Positions 8,475 through 18,121 of a stretch of DNA of 64,000 nt are shown here, in pieces; position 1 is the stretch's first letter, and each line of letters starts with the position of its first letter. This stretch comes from Stanieria sp964562685 (GTDB lineage Bacteria > Cyanobacteriota > Cyanobacteriia > Cyanobacteriales > Xenococcaceae), in contig CAZLUP010000011.1 in NCBI GenBank assembly GCA_964562685.1, positions 26,747 through 90,746 on the forward strand, in the 5' to 3' direction. The notes below the pieces were generated by a model. It searched no databases. It saw nothing but the letters and a program-made list of their open reading frames with translations, and had not been told where the DNA came from. A program made the position numbers and the translations under genes.

Positions 8475-10040
8475 ATGTCTCTTGAATCTAGTATGGCTGA
8501 AGTTTCAATTAAAGGCAATCTCGAACAATTTTTAATTGTCTTGTCTGTATCTTTAAGTGTTGCAACAGTTTCAAGAATTTTTAGTTGGTTTAGAAAAATT
8601 CCTTACACACTTTTATTAGTAATTGTTGGCTTAGGTTTAGCTTTTGTCGATATTCGCTTAGTCAATCTTTCACCAGAATTAATTTTAGAAATATTTTTGC
8701 CTCCATTATTGTTTGAAGCAGCGTGGAATATTCGCTGGCAGAGTTTAAAAGAAAATTTATTGCCAGTAATAATTTTTGCTGTGTTGGGAGTGGTTATTTC
8801 TGTGGTGGGAGTTGCTTTGGCTTTGAGTCAATTGACAACTTTATCGCTTTCAACTGCTTTATTAATAGGAGCTAGTTTATCAGCCACCGATCCTGTTTCT
8901 GTGGTGGCTTTATTTCGAGAATTAGGTGCAAGTAAACGCCTCACAATTTTAATGGAAGGAGAGAGTTTATTTAATGATGGTGTTGCAGTAGTTGCGTTTT
9001 TATTATTAGTAGGAATTCCTTTGGGTTTGGAAGAGTTTTCCTTGCCAACAACTATTACTCGTTTTACTACTTTTGTGGGTATTGGGTTAGGAATTGGTTG
9101 CATTATTGGTTTTGGGATTTCTTATTTAACTCAAAGATTTGATCTACCTTTGGTCGAACAATCTCTGACTTTGGTTTCCGCTTATGGTACTTATTTAATT
9201 ACCGAAGAATTGGGAGGTTCAGGAGTAATTGGTGTAGTTACAGTAGGGATTATTTTAGGTAATTTTGGTTCTCGAATTGGGATGAATCCCCGCACCCGAT
9301 TATTAGTTTCTGAGTTTTGGGAATTTTTGGCATTTTTTGTTAATTCAATTGTATTTTTGCTGATTGGTGACCAAATAAATTTTGCTAGTCTAACTAATAA
9401 TTTAGATTTAATTAGTGTGGCGATCGCAGCTGTTTTAATTACTAGAGCAATTGTAATTTATGGTTTGGGTAGTTTTTGTAATTTATTTAGTCCAACTAAA
9501 CTTAATTGGCGCGAACAAACTGTACTGTGGTGGGGCGGTTTAAGAGGTTCGGTTTCGATTGCTGTAGCTTTAAGTGTTCCTGCTTTATTGTCAGGTAAAC
9601 AGGAAATAATTGATACAGTATTTGGCGTGGTTTTATTTACTTTATTGGTTCAAGGTTTAACTACTCAGTGGTTATTAGAAACATTAGATTTAATTGGAGA
9701 TCAACCTTTAAGACAAGAATATTCAGAATTATTAGCTCGTCGAACTGCTTTAAAAAGAGTAATTAATTTTTTGGCTACTACAGATGTTGCTCCAGAAATT
9801 GAACCAGAATTTCATCGTTATCAACAAGGATTAGTGAAAGGAGAATTGGAAAGTATTGAAGCAAAAATTGCCAAAATGCAAAAAGAACATTCAAATTTGC
9901 GATCGCTAGCAAGAGAACAATTCAAAGAACAATTATTAGATCTTGAAGCAGATACTTATGCTGAATTAATTCGAGTAGGAAAATTAAATAATAATCTTTC
10001 TCCTCTCTTACAAGAAATTATGGCTCAAGCAGAAGATTGA
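8475..10040 (+). CDS. Na+/H+ antiporter, CPA1/NhaP family
   Basis: A 521-residue inner-membrane antiporter with about 12 hydrophobic segments in the first 410 residues and a cytosolic tail of about 110 residues. Diagnostic transport-core motifs are present: GASLSATDPVSVVALFRELG (including the ion-binding TD in the unwound helix) and LMEGESLFNDGVAVVAFLL, plus the later GGLRGSVSIAVALS segment. This is the CPA1 arrangement seen in cyanobacterial NhaP/NhaS1 exchangers, which extrude Na+ or Li+ for H+. The start ATG at 8475 has TTAGGAG about 7 bases upstream. It converges with a CPA2 antiporter gene across a GC-rich hairpin. Confidence 0.92.
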   Translation: MSLESSMAEVSIKGNLEQFLIVLSVSLSVATVSRIFSWFRKIPYTLLLVIVGLGLAFVDIRLVNLSPELILEIFLPPLLFEAAWNIRWQSLKENLLPVIIFAVLGVVISVVGVALALSQLTTLSLSTALLIGASLSATDPVSVVALFRELGASKRLTILMEGESLFNDGVAVVAFLLLVGIPLGLEEFSLPTTITRFTTFVGIGLGIGCIIGFGISYLTQRFDLPLVEQSLTLVSAYGTYLITEELGGSGVIGVVTVGIILGNFGSRIGMNPRTRLLVSEFWEFLAFFVNSIVFLLIGDQINFASLTNNLDLISVAIAAVLITRAIVIYGLGSFCNLFSPTKLNWREQTVLWWGGLRGSVSIAVALSVPALLSGKQEIIDTVFGVVLFTLLVQGLTTQWLLETLDLIGDQPLRQEYSELLARRTALKRVINFLATTDVAPEIEPEFHRYQQGLVKGELESIEAKIAKMQKEHSNLRSLAREQFKEQLLDLEADTYAELIRVGKLNNNLSPLLQEIMAQAED

Positions 10041-10062
10041 TTCAGTTATTGGTAGGGAAGGG

Positions 10063-10083
10063 GTACGCCGTTGTACGGCGTAC
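10063..10083. terminator. GC-rich hairpin between convergent antiporter genes
   Basis: A perfect 8-bp inverted repeat, GTACGCCG (10063-10070) and CGGCGTAC (10076-10083), with a 5-base loop. It lies in the 56-bp space between two converging genes and can fold on either transcript; TTTAATT follows on the plus strand. Confidence 0.65.
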
Positions 10084-10096
10084 TTTAATTGATGTT

Positions 10097-12142
10097 TTAA
10101 TTAATCGGAAAATGAACTAAAACCATTGACAAATCTGGATGAGCCGATGCGATCGCGCTTTGGACGGCACCTACTGCTTTTCTTTTTAGCATGGGATTGG
10201 GATCGGTACTTACTCTTAAGAGTAATAAATCATCTTTGTTTAATTGCTCGGAAACAGTTTTGATTAAGTTGCCCCGCAACTGTTTTAAAGTAATGTCTGA
10301 ATCTATGTTCAACGCTTGAGGTTCTAAGACTGGATGTTGTTGCTTATCAAATACCAAAATAACTTCTAAATTAGCTTTGAGTTCTGTAGCTAACAATCGA
10401 GCCATTTGAATCATTTGGGGAAATTCGGCAGTCATCGCTTGCTGCTTGGTTGTAGCGAATAAAACTCTGGCAGTATAAGCAATTGGTTGAGTAAAACGAG
10501 TAATCAAAATTGGTACTGGCGATCGCTGTGCCACATAATCGAGAATACTTCCAAAAAAGTTTTCTTGATAAGTAGAGTAACCTTTCCAACCACAGATAAT
10601 TAAACTAGCGTTTTTTTCAATAGCAGTACGGACAATACCTTTTTCAATTCCATCATCTACTCTACCAATCGTTTCTACTTTAGTATTAGCAGCATGGGCT
10701 AAATGTTCAGCAGTATTTAACAAGCGAGTTTGTTCCATTCTAGCGTTTTGAGAAATTGGTGCAAGTTGATCGAACAAAACATGAAGCGGTAACAAAGTAC
10801 CTCCTGAAGCTTTAGCTAAAATTAAAGCTAAATTAAGGAGATTATTTTCCGTATTGGGGTTAGCAACAGGTACTAGTACTCTCTGGGTTAAAGAAGAAGT
10901 TTTACTTGGTTGACTAGACTGTTTTTTAGCTGGTGGTTGGACTTTTTTTCCCCATTGTTCAATTAGCCAAGGAGAAGCTATGCAGGTAACTAAAATCATC
11001 GCAATAATACCATTAACGGTTAATTGATCTACTAATTCAATCGAGTAGGCAACTGTAATTGCAGCGAGAGTAGAAGCAGCTTGTGCCACTGATAAACCAA
11101 ACATCACCATCGTATCGGGAAAACGAAATCCCAAAATTTTTGCCGAACCCCAAGCAGCAAGATACTTACTCAAAACTTCTGCACCAATCATTACCCCTGC
11201 AACTAAGATTGATTTTGGTTCTCTAATCAAAATTAAAGGATCGATTAGCATCCCCACCGAAATTAAAAAGAAGGGAACAAATAAAGTGTTACCAATAAAT
11301 TGAATTCGGTTCATCAAAGGACTTAATTGAGGAATCAAAGGAGTAAGAGCAATTCCTGCTAAAAAAGCCCCGATAATTGGCTCAATTTCAATCAAACTGG
11401 CTAAATAAGAGGCAACAAATAAAGTTGCCAACACAAAAATAAATTCTGCCTCTTCATTGTGTCCGAAACGAAGAAAAAACCAACGTCCGAGTTTAGGAAT
11501 TCCCCACAAAGTAGCAAAAGTGTAGATTACCAAAGCTGGAATGATAAACAGCCAAAAACTGAAAGTTAAGTTTCCTCCGTGTGCTTTAACTACTACAGCT
11601 AAAACCAATAAAGCTAAAACGTTCGTAATTAAAGTACCACCCAAAGTAGCGGTGACTACAGGAGTTTTCATAATGCCCTGCTTGCTGAGAATTGGTAAAG
11701 CGAGAAGAGTATGAGAAGCAAAACAGGAAGCTACTAAAATCGCTGCTAACCAACCATATCCTAGAGTTAGCATCGCTAAAGTACCAATTACCATCGGCAG
11801 AATAAAGGTTGCTAACCCAAAAATAATCGCTTTATCACCGTTATCTTTGAGATCATCAAGGCTAGTTTCCAATCCTGCCATAAACATGAGAAACAGTAAT
11901 CCCACTGTTCCCAATAAAATAATATTGCTTTCCCTTTCTAATAAACCTAATCCGTTGGGACCAACTATCACTCCTGCTAAAATTAAACCGACAATTCCTG
12001 GTAAACGCAATCGTTCAAATAATAAAGGTGCAAGGAGCATAATTGTCAAAATGACTAAAAAGACTGCCACCGGATCGGTAAGAGGTGCAGGAAATAAAGC
12101 AAAGGTGTCTAAGCAGTGAGTACTAAATTGAAAATATTGCAT
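10097..12142 (-). CDS. CPA2-family cation/proton antiporter with universal-stress-protein domain
   Basis: A 681-residue protein. Residues 20-405 hold about 12 to 13 transmembrane helices of the KefB/NhaS type (LRLPGIVGLILAGVIVGPNGLG near the start; FASHTLLALPILSK with a polar unwound helix). After a Lys/Ser-rich linker, residues about 420-550 form a universal stress protein domain (QRVLVPVANPNTENNLLNLA ... GSILDYVAQRSPVPILITR), and a further weaker USP-like region ends the protein. Such proteins exchange Na+ or K+ for H+, with the USP part presumed to sense nucleotides or metabolites. Separate regulation from the convergent CPA1 gene is likely. No KTN/TrkA-N domain is present. Confidence 0.88.
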   Translation of the reverse strand: MQYFQFSTHCLDTFALFPAPLTDPVAVFLVILTIMLLAPLLFERLRLPGIVGLILAGVIVGPNGLGLLERESNIILLGTVGLLFLMFMAGLETSLDDLKDNGDKAIIFGLATFILPMVIGTLAMLTLGYGWLAAILVASCFASHTLLALPILSKQGIMKTPVVTATLGGTLITNVLALLVLAVVVKAHGGNLTFSFWLFIIPALVIYTFATLWGIPKLGRWFFLRFGHNEEAEFIFVLATLFVASYLASLIEIEPIIGAFLAGIALTPLIPQLSPLMNRIQFIGNTLFVPFFLISVGMLIDPLILIREPKSILVAGVMIGAEVLSKYLAAWGSAKILGFRFPDTMVMFGLSVAQAASTLAAITVAYSIELVDQLTVNGIIAMILVTCIASPWLIEQWGKKVQPPAKKQSSQPSKTSSLTQRVLVPVANPNTENNLLNLALILAKASGGTLLPLHVLFDQLAPISQNARMEQTRLLNTAEHLAHAANTKVETIGRVDDGIEKGIVRTAIEKNASLIICGWKGYSTYQENFFGSILDYVAQRSPVPILITRFTQPIAYTARVLFATTKQQAMTAEFPQMIQMARLLATELKANLEVILVFDKQQHPVLEPQALNIDSDITLKQLRGNLIKTVSEQLNKDDLLLLRVSTDPNPMLKRKAVGAVQSAIASAHPDLSMVLVHFPIN

Positions 12143-12672
12143 TGACGATAAGTTTAAGACTGTTATGCTGATCTCAGCTTATATTGATCGATGTTAAATT
12201 AAAGTCAAAATGCAGCGGAAATCTTGAGTTTGGTTGGGTTGAAGCGTTTTTATTTTGGGTTATTTCGGTATAATATCTTTAGGTTCTGTTTTGAATCACG
12301 ACTAGATCGTTTGAGTTAATCTTAAGACTTTTTTAAGATTGAATTACTATAAATTGAAATAGAGCGATCGCTTTTGTCTGTTGGGGAATAGATTGGAAAT
12401 AATCAGCGAAGCTCTTATTTTTTTTGCCAAACATTGATAATTTCGGTAGTCTCTGTAAACAAATATTTAGAACAAGATTGCATCGGTAATATATATTTGC
12501 AATTGCGATAAAAAAATTCAACTCAAAGTAAACAAAAATTGCAGTATTTTTCTGGCTATTTTGTAATTTTTAATAAATCGATTCAATCTAATTTAAAAGC
12601 CTGAACTAGACTTATGAAGGAATTGTGCCAATCAGTTTTTAGTTAACTGAGTAAATACTAAGGAGTAGAAAA
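12143..12672. other. 530-bp intergenic region with an inverted repeat
   Basis: A divergent promoter region between the CPA2 antiporter and the polysaccharide locus. It contains an 8-bp inverted repeat AATCTTAA/TTAAGATT at 12318-12325 and 12333-12340 with a 7-base loop, and a HIP1 octamer near 12364. A 62-codon minus-strand open frame (12333-12521) looks accidental. No RNA gene was recognised. Confidence 0.5.
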
Positions 12673-13344
12673 TTGAATTTTTTGCTAGAACTATCTAATT
12701 GGTTATCGGGTGGTGCTTTGTATCGCTACCAAAAACAATCTGAGTCAACTCAACTTAAACTAAGAAATACTTTATCAGAGTTAGAAGTTCTCAGCGAACA
12801 TTTTTATCAAACTCAACAGGAATTAGATCAAACAAAAACTAAGTTACAAATTGCCCAATCAGAATTAGAAATTGCTCAACTGGAATGGTATAAAAATTCT
12901 GTTCAAAAAGAGTCAAATCATGATTGGTTAAGCCAAGTCAACCAATCAGTCAAAATTGTGGCTTTAAACTATTTATCCCCGACAGATCCTAACGCCTTAT
13001 GGGGATTTAATTTAAGTTCACCACAAGTGGACATGAAAATTAATGGTGGTGCAATTGTAGTCAAAGGTTGGATTTTAGGAAAAAAAGCTCAAGTTAAATG
13101 CTTAAAAATAAGTTGTGGTCAAGAAATTATTGCAGAAATTCCTGTTAATCTACCTAGTGGATGGTTAGCCAAAAAATTTCCTCATCTTCCCGAAGCTCAA
13201 AATAGCTATTTTGAAACTGCTATTACAATTAGTGGCGCACCTGAGCAAGCTGAGTTATTAATAGAGGCGATTTTTGTAGATCGAAGTTATCTTCCTCTAG
13301 CAACTTTCCAATTTCAGAAGTTAGCTTTAGTTGCTGTTAATTAA
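12673..13344 (+). CDS. Coiled-coil protein of a polysaccharide locus
   Basis: A 223-residue protein of unknown function. Residues 20-80 form a coiled coil (LRNTLSELEVLSEHFYQTQ and onward); residues 115-220 look like a beta-sandwich with alternating hydrophobic strands (KINGGAIVVKGWILGKKAQV, a short turn, EIIAEIPVNLPSGWL). The start is TTG at 12673, supported by AAGGAG seven bases upstream; no ATG fits. The gene ends six bases before the double glycosyltransferase, so the two are almost certainly cotranscribed and perhaps translationally coupled. The coiled coil suggests a partner or chain-length-type role in glycan assembly, which is inference. Confidence 0.65.
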   Translation: MNFLLELSNWLSGGALYRYQKQSESTQLKLRNTLSELEVLSEHFYQTQQELDQTKTKLQIAQSELEIAQLEWYKNSVQKESNHDWLSQVNQSVKIVALNYLSPTDPNALWGFNLSSPQVDMKINGGAIVVKGWILGKKAQVKCLKISCGQEIIAEIPVNLPSGWLAKKFPHLPEAQNSYFETAITISGAPEQAELLIEAIFVDRSYLPLATFQFQKLALVAVN

Positions 13345-13350
13345 AGAGTC

Positions 13351-15552
13351 ATGAAAATTAATTGGTTTTGCCCCCTCCCGCCTGAAAAAACTGATATCGC
13401 TCACTATACTGCTAGAATTCTCAAAGAATTACATCAAAGAGCAGAAATTACTCTTTGGACTGATAAGCAAGTTTGGTTACCAGAATTAGAAGAGTATGGC
13501 AGGGTAATTCATTACCATCCCGATCATTTATCTGATTCAGATTTCGACAATGCTGATGTCAATATTTATCATATTGGTAATAATAAAGACTTTCATGGTT
13601 CAATTTGGCAAGTAAGTCGTCGTTATCCAGGAATTGTGGTTATTCACGATGTCAATTTGCATTATTTATTTACTTGCTTATATCCTCGGTATTTAGAAGA
13701 AGGTACTGCGGATCGCAATGCTTATGTAGAATTGATGCTCAATAGTCACGGTGTCCATTGCCAACAAGATTTAAATAAATTTTTTGCTGGTAAGTTGGAT
13801 TGGAGTACGATCGCAGAACGTTATCCTCTTACTTTTGCAGCCGTAGAAAATGCTTTGGGGGTAATTGTTCACACTCAAGATGCTTACAATATTTTTACCA
13901 AAGACCGTAGATGTAAATGTCCTGTACTTTATTCTCCCTTACCTTATCCAGCTACTCCAATTCAGTCTGTTAGCAGAGATGAGACTATTTCTCGTCCTCC
14001 TTATCGTCTGATTGTTTTTGGGTATTTGGGAGGGTTATACCGTCGCGTACAGTCGGTATTAGAAGCGTTGGGAGGAATGACAGCAAAAAATGCCTTTCAT
14101 TTAGATATTTACGGACAAATTTGGGATGAAGGTTATATTCGGGGGCTAATCCAAAAATTTGGCTTAGAAAATCTGGTTACTCTTCATGGTTATGTGGAAG
14201 AGACAGAATTAGATCAGGCAATGGCTAACGCAGATTTAGCTTTCAATTTGCGTTATCCCACTGGAGGAGAAGCTTCTGGTAGCCAGATGCGAATTTGGAG
14301 TCATGGACTTCCTAGTATAGTAACTCGAATTGGTTGGTATGCAGAGTTACCAGAAGATGCCGTGGTTTTTGTGAGTCATGACCGCGAAATCGCTGATTTA
14401 CAACAGCAATTACGTGAATTTCTGGCTAATCCTGCTAAATTTGCTTCAATAGGGCAAAAAGGTCGACAAATTTTAGCTAATCAACATAATCCTACTCTTT
14501 ATAGTCGTAAAGTAGTGGAATTTGCTAAAGTAGTTGGCTTTTCTTGGCAAGTTAACCAATCTAGACTCAGTTTATCTGTCGCTTCATCTCCTCAAGTTAG
14601 TGTAATTATCCCTACTTACAATTGTAGTCGCTATTTGCAACAAGCGATCGCTAGTGTCTTGGATCAAACCTACACTGATTATGAGTTGATTGTGGTTGAT
14701 GATGGTTCAACTGATAATACTCAAGAAATTTTGCAACCTTATCGCGATCGCTTACGCTATACTAGCTTTCAAAATAATCAAGGAATCTCTGTAGCACGCA
14801 ATCGAGGTATTGAAATTTCTAGAGGCAATTTGATTACTTTTCTGGATGCTGATAATTGGTTATTACCTAATGCTTTGGAGGTACAAGTCAATTATTTTGC
14901 TCACAATTCCAATATAGGAATGATTAATAGTGGGTTTAATATGGTTAATCCTCAAGGTGAAATCTTGAGACAAGTTAAACCTTGGTTACAATATCCTGAA
15001 TTAAATTTAGCAACTTGGCTTACTCTTAGACCTATTTTGGCTAATACCATTATGGTAAGACGCGAATGGTTAGAATGGGCTGGAGGTTTAGATACAAATT
15101 TCCCTTACGCAGATGATATTAATTTAATTTTTCGTTTGGCTTTGATGAATTGTCACGCAACTTGGTTACCTGAAATAACTTTATGTTGTCGTCAACCGAA
15201 TAAAGATTTTATTCATCATACTCCTAAGAAAGCTAAATACACTGAAATAGCTCTTAAAAATTTATTTAACCAAGGTGATTTACCCCAACCAGTTAAATCT
15301 CGTAAAAAACAAACTTTATATCACAGTTTTGTTTGGTTAGCTTGGAATTTATATCAAACTGGAAATAGTCGCGAAGAAGCTGAATATTTACATAAATCTC
15401 TAGAGTTTACTGATTATAAACCTGAAGAAGTTATTTTTAATTGGGTGGAACATTTTAATAATTTTGCTTTCGATTATGGCTACGATTTTGATGCTTATGA
15501 ATTTAGTAGTCAACCCGAATGGAAGAAGCTTTTGCGTTCTATCTTAATTTAA
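13351..15552 (+). CDS. Two-domain glycosyltransferase (GT4-like plus GT2)
   Basis: A 733-residue fusion. Residues 1-395 resemble a GT-B glycosyltransferase: an N-terminal FCPLPPEKTDIAHYTARIL, then a donor-binding half with VFGYLGGLYRRVQSVLEAL and NLRYPTGGEASGSQMRIWSHG. Residues about 412-640 are a GT-A, family 2 domain with VSVIIPTYNCSRYLQQAIAS, VVDDGSTDNTQ and the metal-binding FLDADN (DxD-like). The last 90 residues are helical. Two sugar-transfer activities in one chain suggest successive steps on one glycan. It is the second gene of the 12673-17730 locus, with no membrane segment. Donor and acceptor sugars cannot be read from sequence. Confidence 0.87.
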   Translation: MKINWFCPLPPEKTDIAHYTARILKELHQRAEITLWTDKQVWLPELEEYGRVIHYHPDHLSDSDFDNADVNIYHIGNNKDFHGSIWQVSRRYPGIVVIHDVNLHYLFTCLYPRYLEEGTADRNAYVELMLNSHGVHCQQDLNKFFAGKLDWSTIAERYPLTFAAVENALGVIVHTQDAYNIFTKDRRCKCPVLYSPLPYPATPIQSVSRDETISRPPYRLIVFGYLGGLYRRVQSVLEALGGMTAKNAFHLDIYGQIWDEGYIRGLIQKFGLENLVTLHGYVEETELDQAMANADLAFNLRYPTGGEASGSQMRIWSHGLPSIVTRIGWYAELPEDAVVFVSHDREIADLQQQLREFLANPAKFASIGQKGRQILANQHNPTLYSRKVVEFAKVVGFSWQVNQSRLSLSVASSPQVSVIIPTYNCSRYLQQAIASVLDQTYTDYELIVVDDGSTDNTQEILQPYRDRLRYTSFQNNQGISVARNRGIEISRGNLITFLDADNWLLPNALEVQVNYFAHNSNIGMINSGFNMVNPQGEILRQVKPWLQYPELNLATWLTLRPILANTIMVRREWLEWAGGLDTNFPYADDINLIFRLALMNCHATWLPEITLCCRQPNKDFIHHTPKKAKYTEIALKNLFNQGDLPQPVKSRKKQTLYHSFVWLAWNLYQTGNSREEAEYLHKSLEFTDYKPEEVIFNWVEHFNNFAFDYGYDFDAYEFSSQPEWKKLLRSILI

Positions 15553-15732
15553 TTATTTTTAGTAGACTCAGAGGAAAAGGCAAAAGGCAAAATAATTATT
15601 TGATGGTCTGTTTGCCGACTTGACAGCAGTTTTTAATTAAATAAATACGTACTTGAAGTTTTGCAATAATACCAATTTGCCAAACTAATTTGCAATAAAA
15701 ACAAATAATCTATTACCTATTATCTGATAGTT

Positions 15733-17730
15733 ATGCAATCAAGCGAAAAAAAACTGTGTTTAATCTACGCTAACTGCCAAAGAGATTTAATCAAATCTCA
15801 TTTAGAACTCTCTCAGGAATTCATGGCTAATTATAAGTTTGTTACTGTTCCTTATCATTTTAAGGCAATTCAAACCAATTATGTCATTCCAGAAGAAATT
15901 TTAGCTAAAACTGGTGTATTTATTTATCAACCAATCGCAGATACTTACGGACAACAAAGTACGGCAAGTATTATTAGTAGATTACCAGCTAATTGTTATA
16001 AAATTTCTTTTCCCTATATTTATTTCAAAGGTTATCATCCTCAATTTACTAAACTAGATGGTAAGAACTTACAACAAAGATTTATTAATGATGGTTCTAA
16101 TTTAAATGATACTAATATTATTAGTTTAGTTAAGCAGGGCTATCCTAATGAAGAGATTCTCAGATTAATTAGAGATGAAAATTTTTATACTTCAGACTTT
16201 CTGTCCCAGAATTTAAATAATACTTTTCAAGAATTATCTCAAAGAGAAGAAGTTACTGACATCAAAATTGTTGATTTTATCCGTAGTCATTATCAACAAA
16301 ATTACTTATTTTATATTCCTGCTCATCCAGCTAATTTAATTGGAGTTGAAGTAACTAACCAAATTTTAGCTAAACTCAATTTTAATCCTATAATCAAAGT
16401 CCATCCTCAAGAACAATTAGCAAGTTTTCGGATGCCAATTTATCCGAGCGTTATCAAACATTTAAATTTATCTTTTGTTGACAATTACATTAAATATAAA
16501 CCACTAGCTTTTATAAATGATGAGTTTGATTTTAATAGTTGTTCTCAACATTATATGGAAAGATATCGTCAATTTTTAACTCAAGAAAATCAATCTATCA
16601 ATAATTTATCTTTCTTAACTACCGCCATAAAACCTGTGAACAATTCCCCTTTACGTATTTCTGTAATTGGTGGTTCAAATTCTCTGATCAGAAATGGTTA
16701 CACTAAATATTTATCCGAAGATCTTTCTCAAGCGTTCGAGCGTCCAGTTAAACTTAATTACTTTGCTTTAGGAGGAGTTACTAATCTTTTTGGAGCAATT
16801 CAAAATATTAGAAATAATGCTCCCAAAAAAAGCGATCTCATTTTCTTTGAATATTGTGTTAATGACCGTAAAGCAATTAGTCAAGGGAAATATTCAGTCA
16901 AATTGGCTGGTAGAGCCTTAGAAGGATTTATTAGAAGAACTAAATTAATTAACCCTAATTGCCGTATTATTATTTTAATCTTCGGTACTAATAATTCTGA
17001 ATACTATGATAATTGCTGTCCAGTATCAGCTTTATATGAAGCGATCGCAAAACGGTATGAGATTCCTGTAATTAATATTTCAGAAATTTTGCTAAAAACT
17101 CACGGCATAAAATTTATTAAATCTTTGTACGATCCCAAAGATAATGGTCATTATTCTAGAGAAAAAGGAGTAAAAATAGTCTCCCAAATTATTACCCAAG
17201 AAATTATCAATAAAAAATTATTATCTCACCCACTTAGGAAGTTGGAAGATTGCTATCGTATTTATGCAAATAATTTACAATATTTAAAATTTACTAAAAA
17301 ATTTCAACAACAATCTTTGTCTGGTAATTATGAACAATCGGTGTTCAAAAATAGTTTCTTTAATGAATCTATTTACACCTTAAAACAAGGTTCAACTCTT
17401 AACCTAAATCTGAAAGGACAACTTTTAGGATTAATTATTAAATCTGACTGGTATGATGGTTTCTTCCAAGTTAAATTTGGGGAACAAAGTATTATTAGTA
17501 GTTCTTTTTCGGAATGGGTTAAATCTCCTGAAGCAGCTAATCTAAACTTAATTACTTTACCTTACCAAAAGTTTTCTTTTTCTAAAGAACCTCAATCTTT
17601 ATCTATTTCTGTTTGTCCAAATCCACCAGAAAAGTTTGAGTTAGATTGGCATAAAGTGCTACCTCAAGTACCACCTTCCGATTGGAAATTAAGTCTTGCA
17701 GGAATTGCCTATTTAGGAGAAATAATTTAA
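15733..17730 (+). CDS. WcbI-like domain fused to an SGNH hydrolase domain
   Basis: A 665-residue protein. The N-terminal 280 residues match the WcbI polysaccharide-biosynthesis fold, beginning CLIYANCQRDLIKSHLELS, where the ANCQ turn is the family hallmark (WcbI is a putative acetyltransferase of capsule synthesis). Residues about 305-500 are an SGNH/GDSL-type domain: ISVIGGSNS (block I Ser), ALGGVTNLFGA (block II Gly), EYCVNDRK (block III Asn) and DNGHYS (block V Asp and His). The remaining 165 residues look beta-rich. The arrangement implies acyl addition or removal on a surface glycan. It sits 180 bp after the glycosyltransferase on the same strand. No signal peptide is visible, so cytoplasmic action is expected. 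Confidence 0.78.
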   Translation: MQSSEKKLCLIYANCQRDLIKSHLELSQEFMANYKFVTVPYHFKAIQTNYVIPEEILAKTGVFIYQPIADTYGQQSTASIISRLPANCYKISFPYIYFKGYHPQFTKLDGKNLQQRFINDGSNLNDTNIISLVKQGYPNEEILRLIRDENFYTSDFLSQNLNNTFQELSQREEVTDIKIVDFIRSHYQQNYLFYIPAHPANLIGVEVTNQILAKLNFNPIIKVHPQEQLASFRMPIYPSVIKHLNLSFVDNYIKYKPLAFINDEFDFNSCSQHYMERYRQFLTQENQSINNLSFLTTAIKPVNNSPLRISVIGGSNSLIRNGYTKYLSEDLSQAFERPVKLNYFALGGVTNLFGAIQNIRNNAPKKSDLIFFEYCVNDRKAISQGKYSVKLAGRALEGFIRRTKLINPNCRIIILIFGTNNSEYYDNCCPVSALYEAIAKRYEIPVINISEILLKTHGIKFIKSLYDPKDNGHYSREKGVKIVSQIITQEIINKKLLSHPLRKLEDCYRIYANNLQYLKFTKKFQQQSLSGNYEQSVFKNSFFNESIYTLKQGSTLNLNLKGQLLGLIIKSDWYDGFFQVKFGEQSIISSSFSEWVKSPEAANLNLITLPYQKFSFSKEPQSLSISVCPNPPEKFELDWHKVLPQVPPSDWKLSLAGIAYLGEII

Positions 17731-17780
17731 CCTAAATTCTATTCCAGATTGACAACTAAATCCTCAAAAAATAGATATAA

Positions 17781-17819
17781 TTGGGATCAATTTTTTGGAT
17801 TAATCCCAAAGTTTTACTA
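17781..17819. terminator. Hairpin between converging genes
   Basis: TTGGGAT (17781-17787) pairs with ATCCCAA (17813-17819) across a T-rich loop, followed by AGTTTTA. It lies between the WcbI-SGNH gene (plus) and the small secreted protein (minus). Confidence 0.5.
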
Positions 17820-17857
17820 AGTTTGTATTGATTAGCAATGTTAAACTTCTATACTTT

Positions 17858-18121
17858 TTAGCGATAATCAGTGGTAGTAGTTCGATTGGGATCAGTGTAT
17901 ACTGTGTTATTATGCCGTTTATTTTTCCCAGCCAAACCAGCTAGCCCAATTAGACCTAGTAATCCAAGCCAACCCCAATCAAAATCATCATTTTCCTCGA
18001 TATATCGTTCTTGAGCAGGGGGAACTTGAACTTGAGCTTGAGCAGAAACCATGGGTACAACAGCTATACTCGTTGCAATCATACTAGCTGCGAGCAATTT
18101 AGATAATTTAATATTCTTCAT
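17858..18121 (-). CDS. Small exported WGxxGxxG-type protein
   Basis: An 87-residue protein with a clear signal peptide (residues 1-30, LLAASMIATSIAVVPMVSAQA, cleavage near AQA). A short acidic segment is followed by WGWLGLLGLIGLAGLAG and then KNKR, matching the WGxxGxxG motif of small exported cyanobacterial proteins whose Gly/Leu-rich helix sits before a basic patch, much as in sorting-tail proteins. The tail is Thr/Asn-rich. The start ATG at 18121 has AAGGAG eight bases upstream. Function is unknown; membrane or envelope placement is likely. Confidence 0.75.
   Translation of the reverse strand: MKNIKLSKLLAASMIATSIAVVPMVSAQAQVQVPPAQERYIEENDDFDWGWLGLLGLIGLAGLAGKNKRHNNTVYTDPNRTTTTDYR

Noticed and set aside
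12333..12521. A 62-codon minus-strand frame in the antiporter-polysaccharide gap
   Set aside because: It overlaps the inverted repeat at 12318-12340, has no ribosome site and an unnatural composition.
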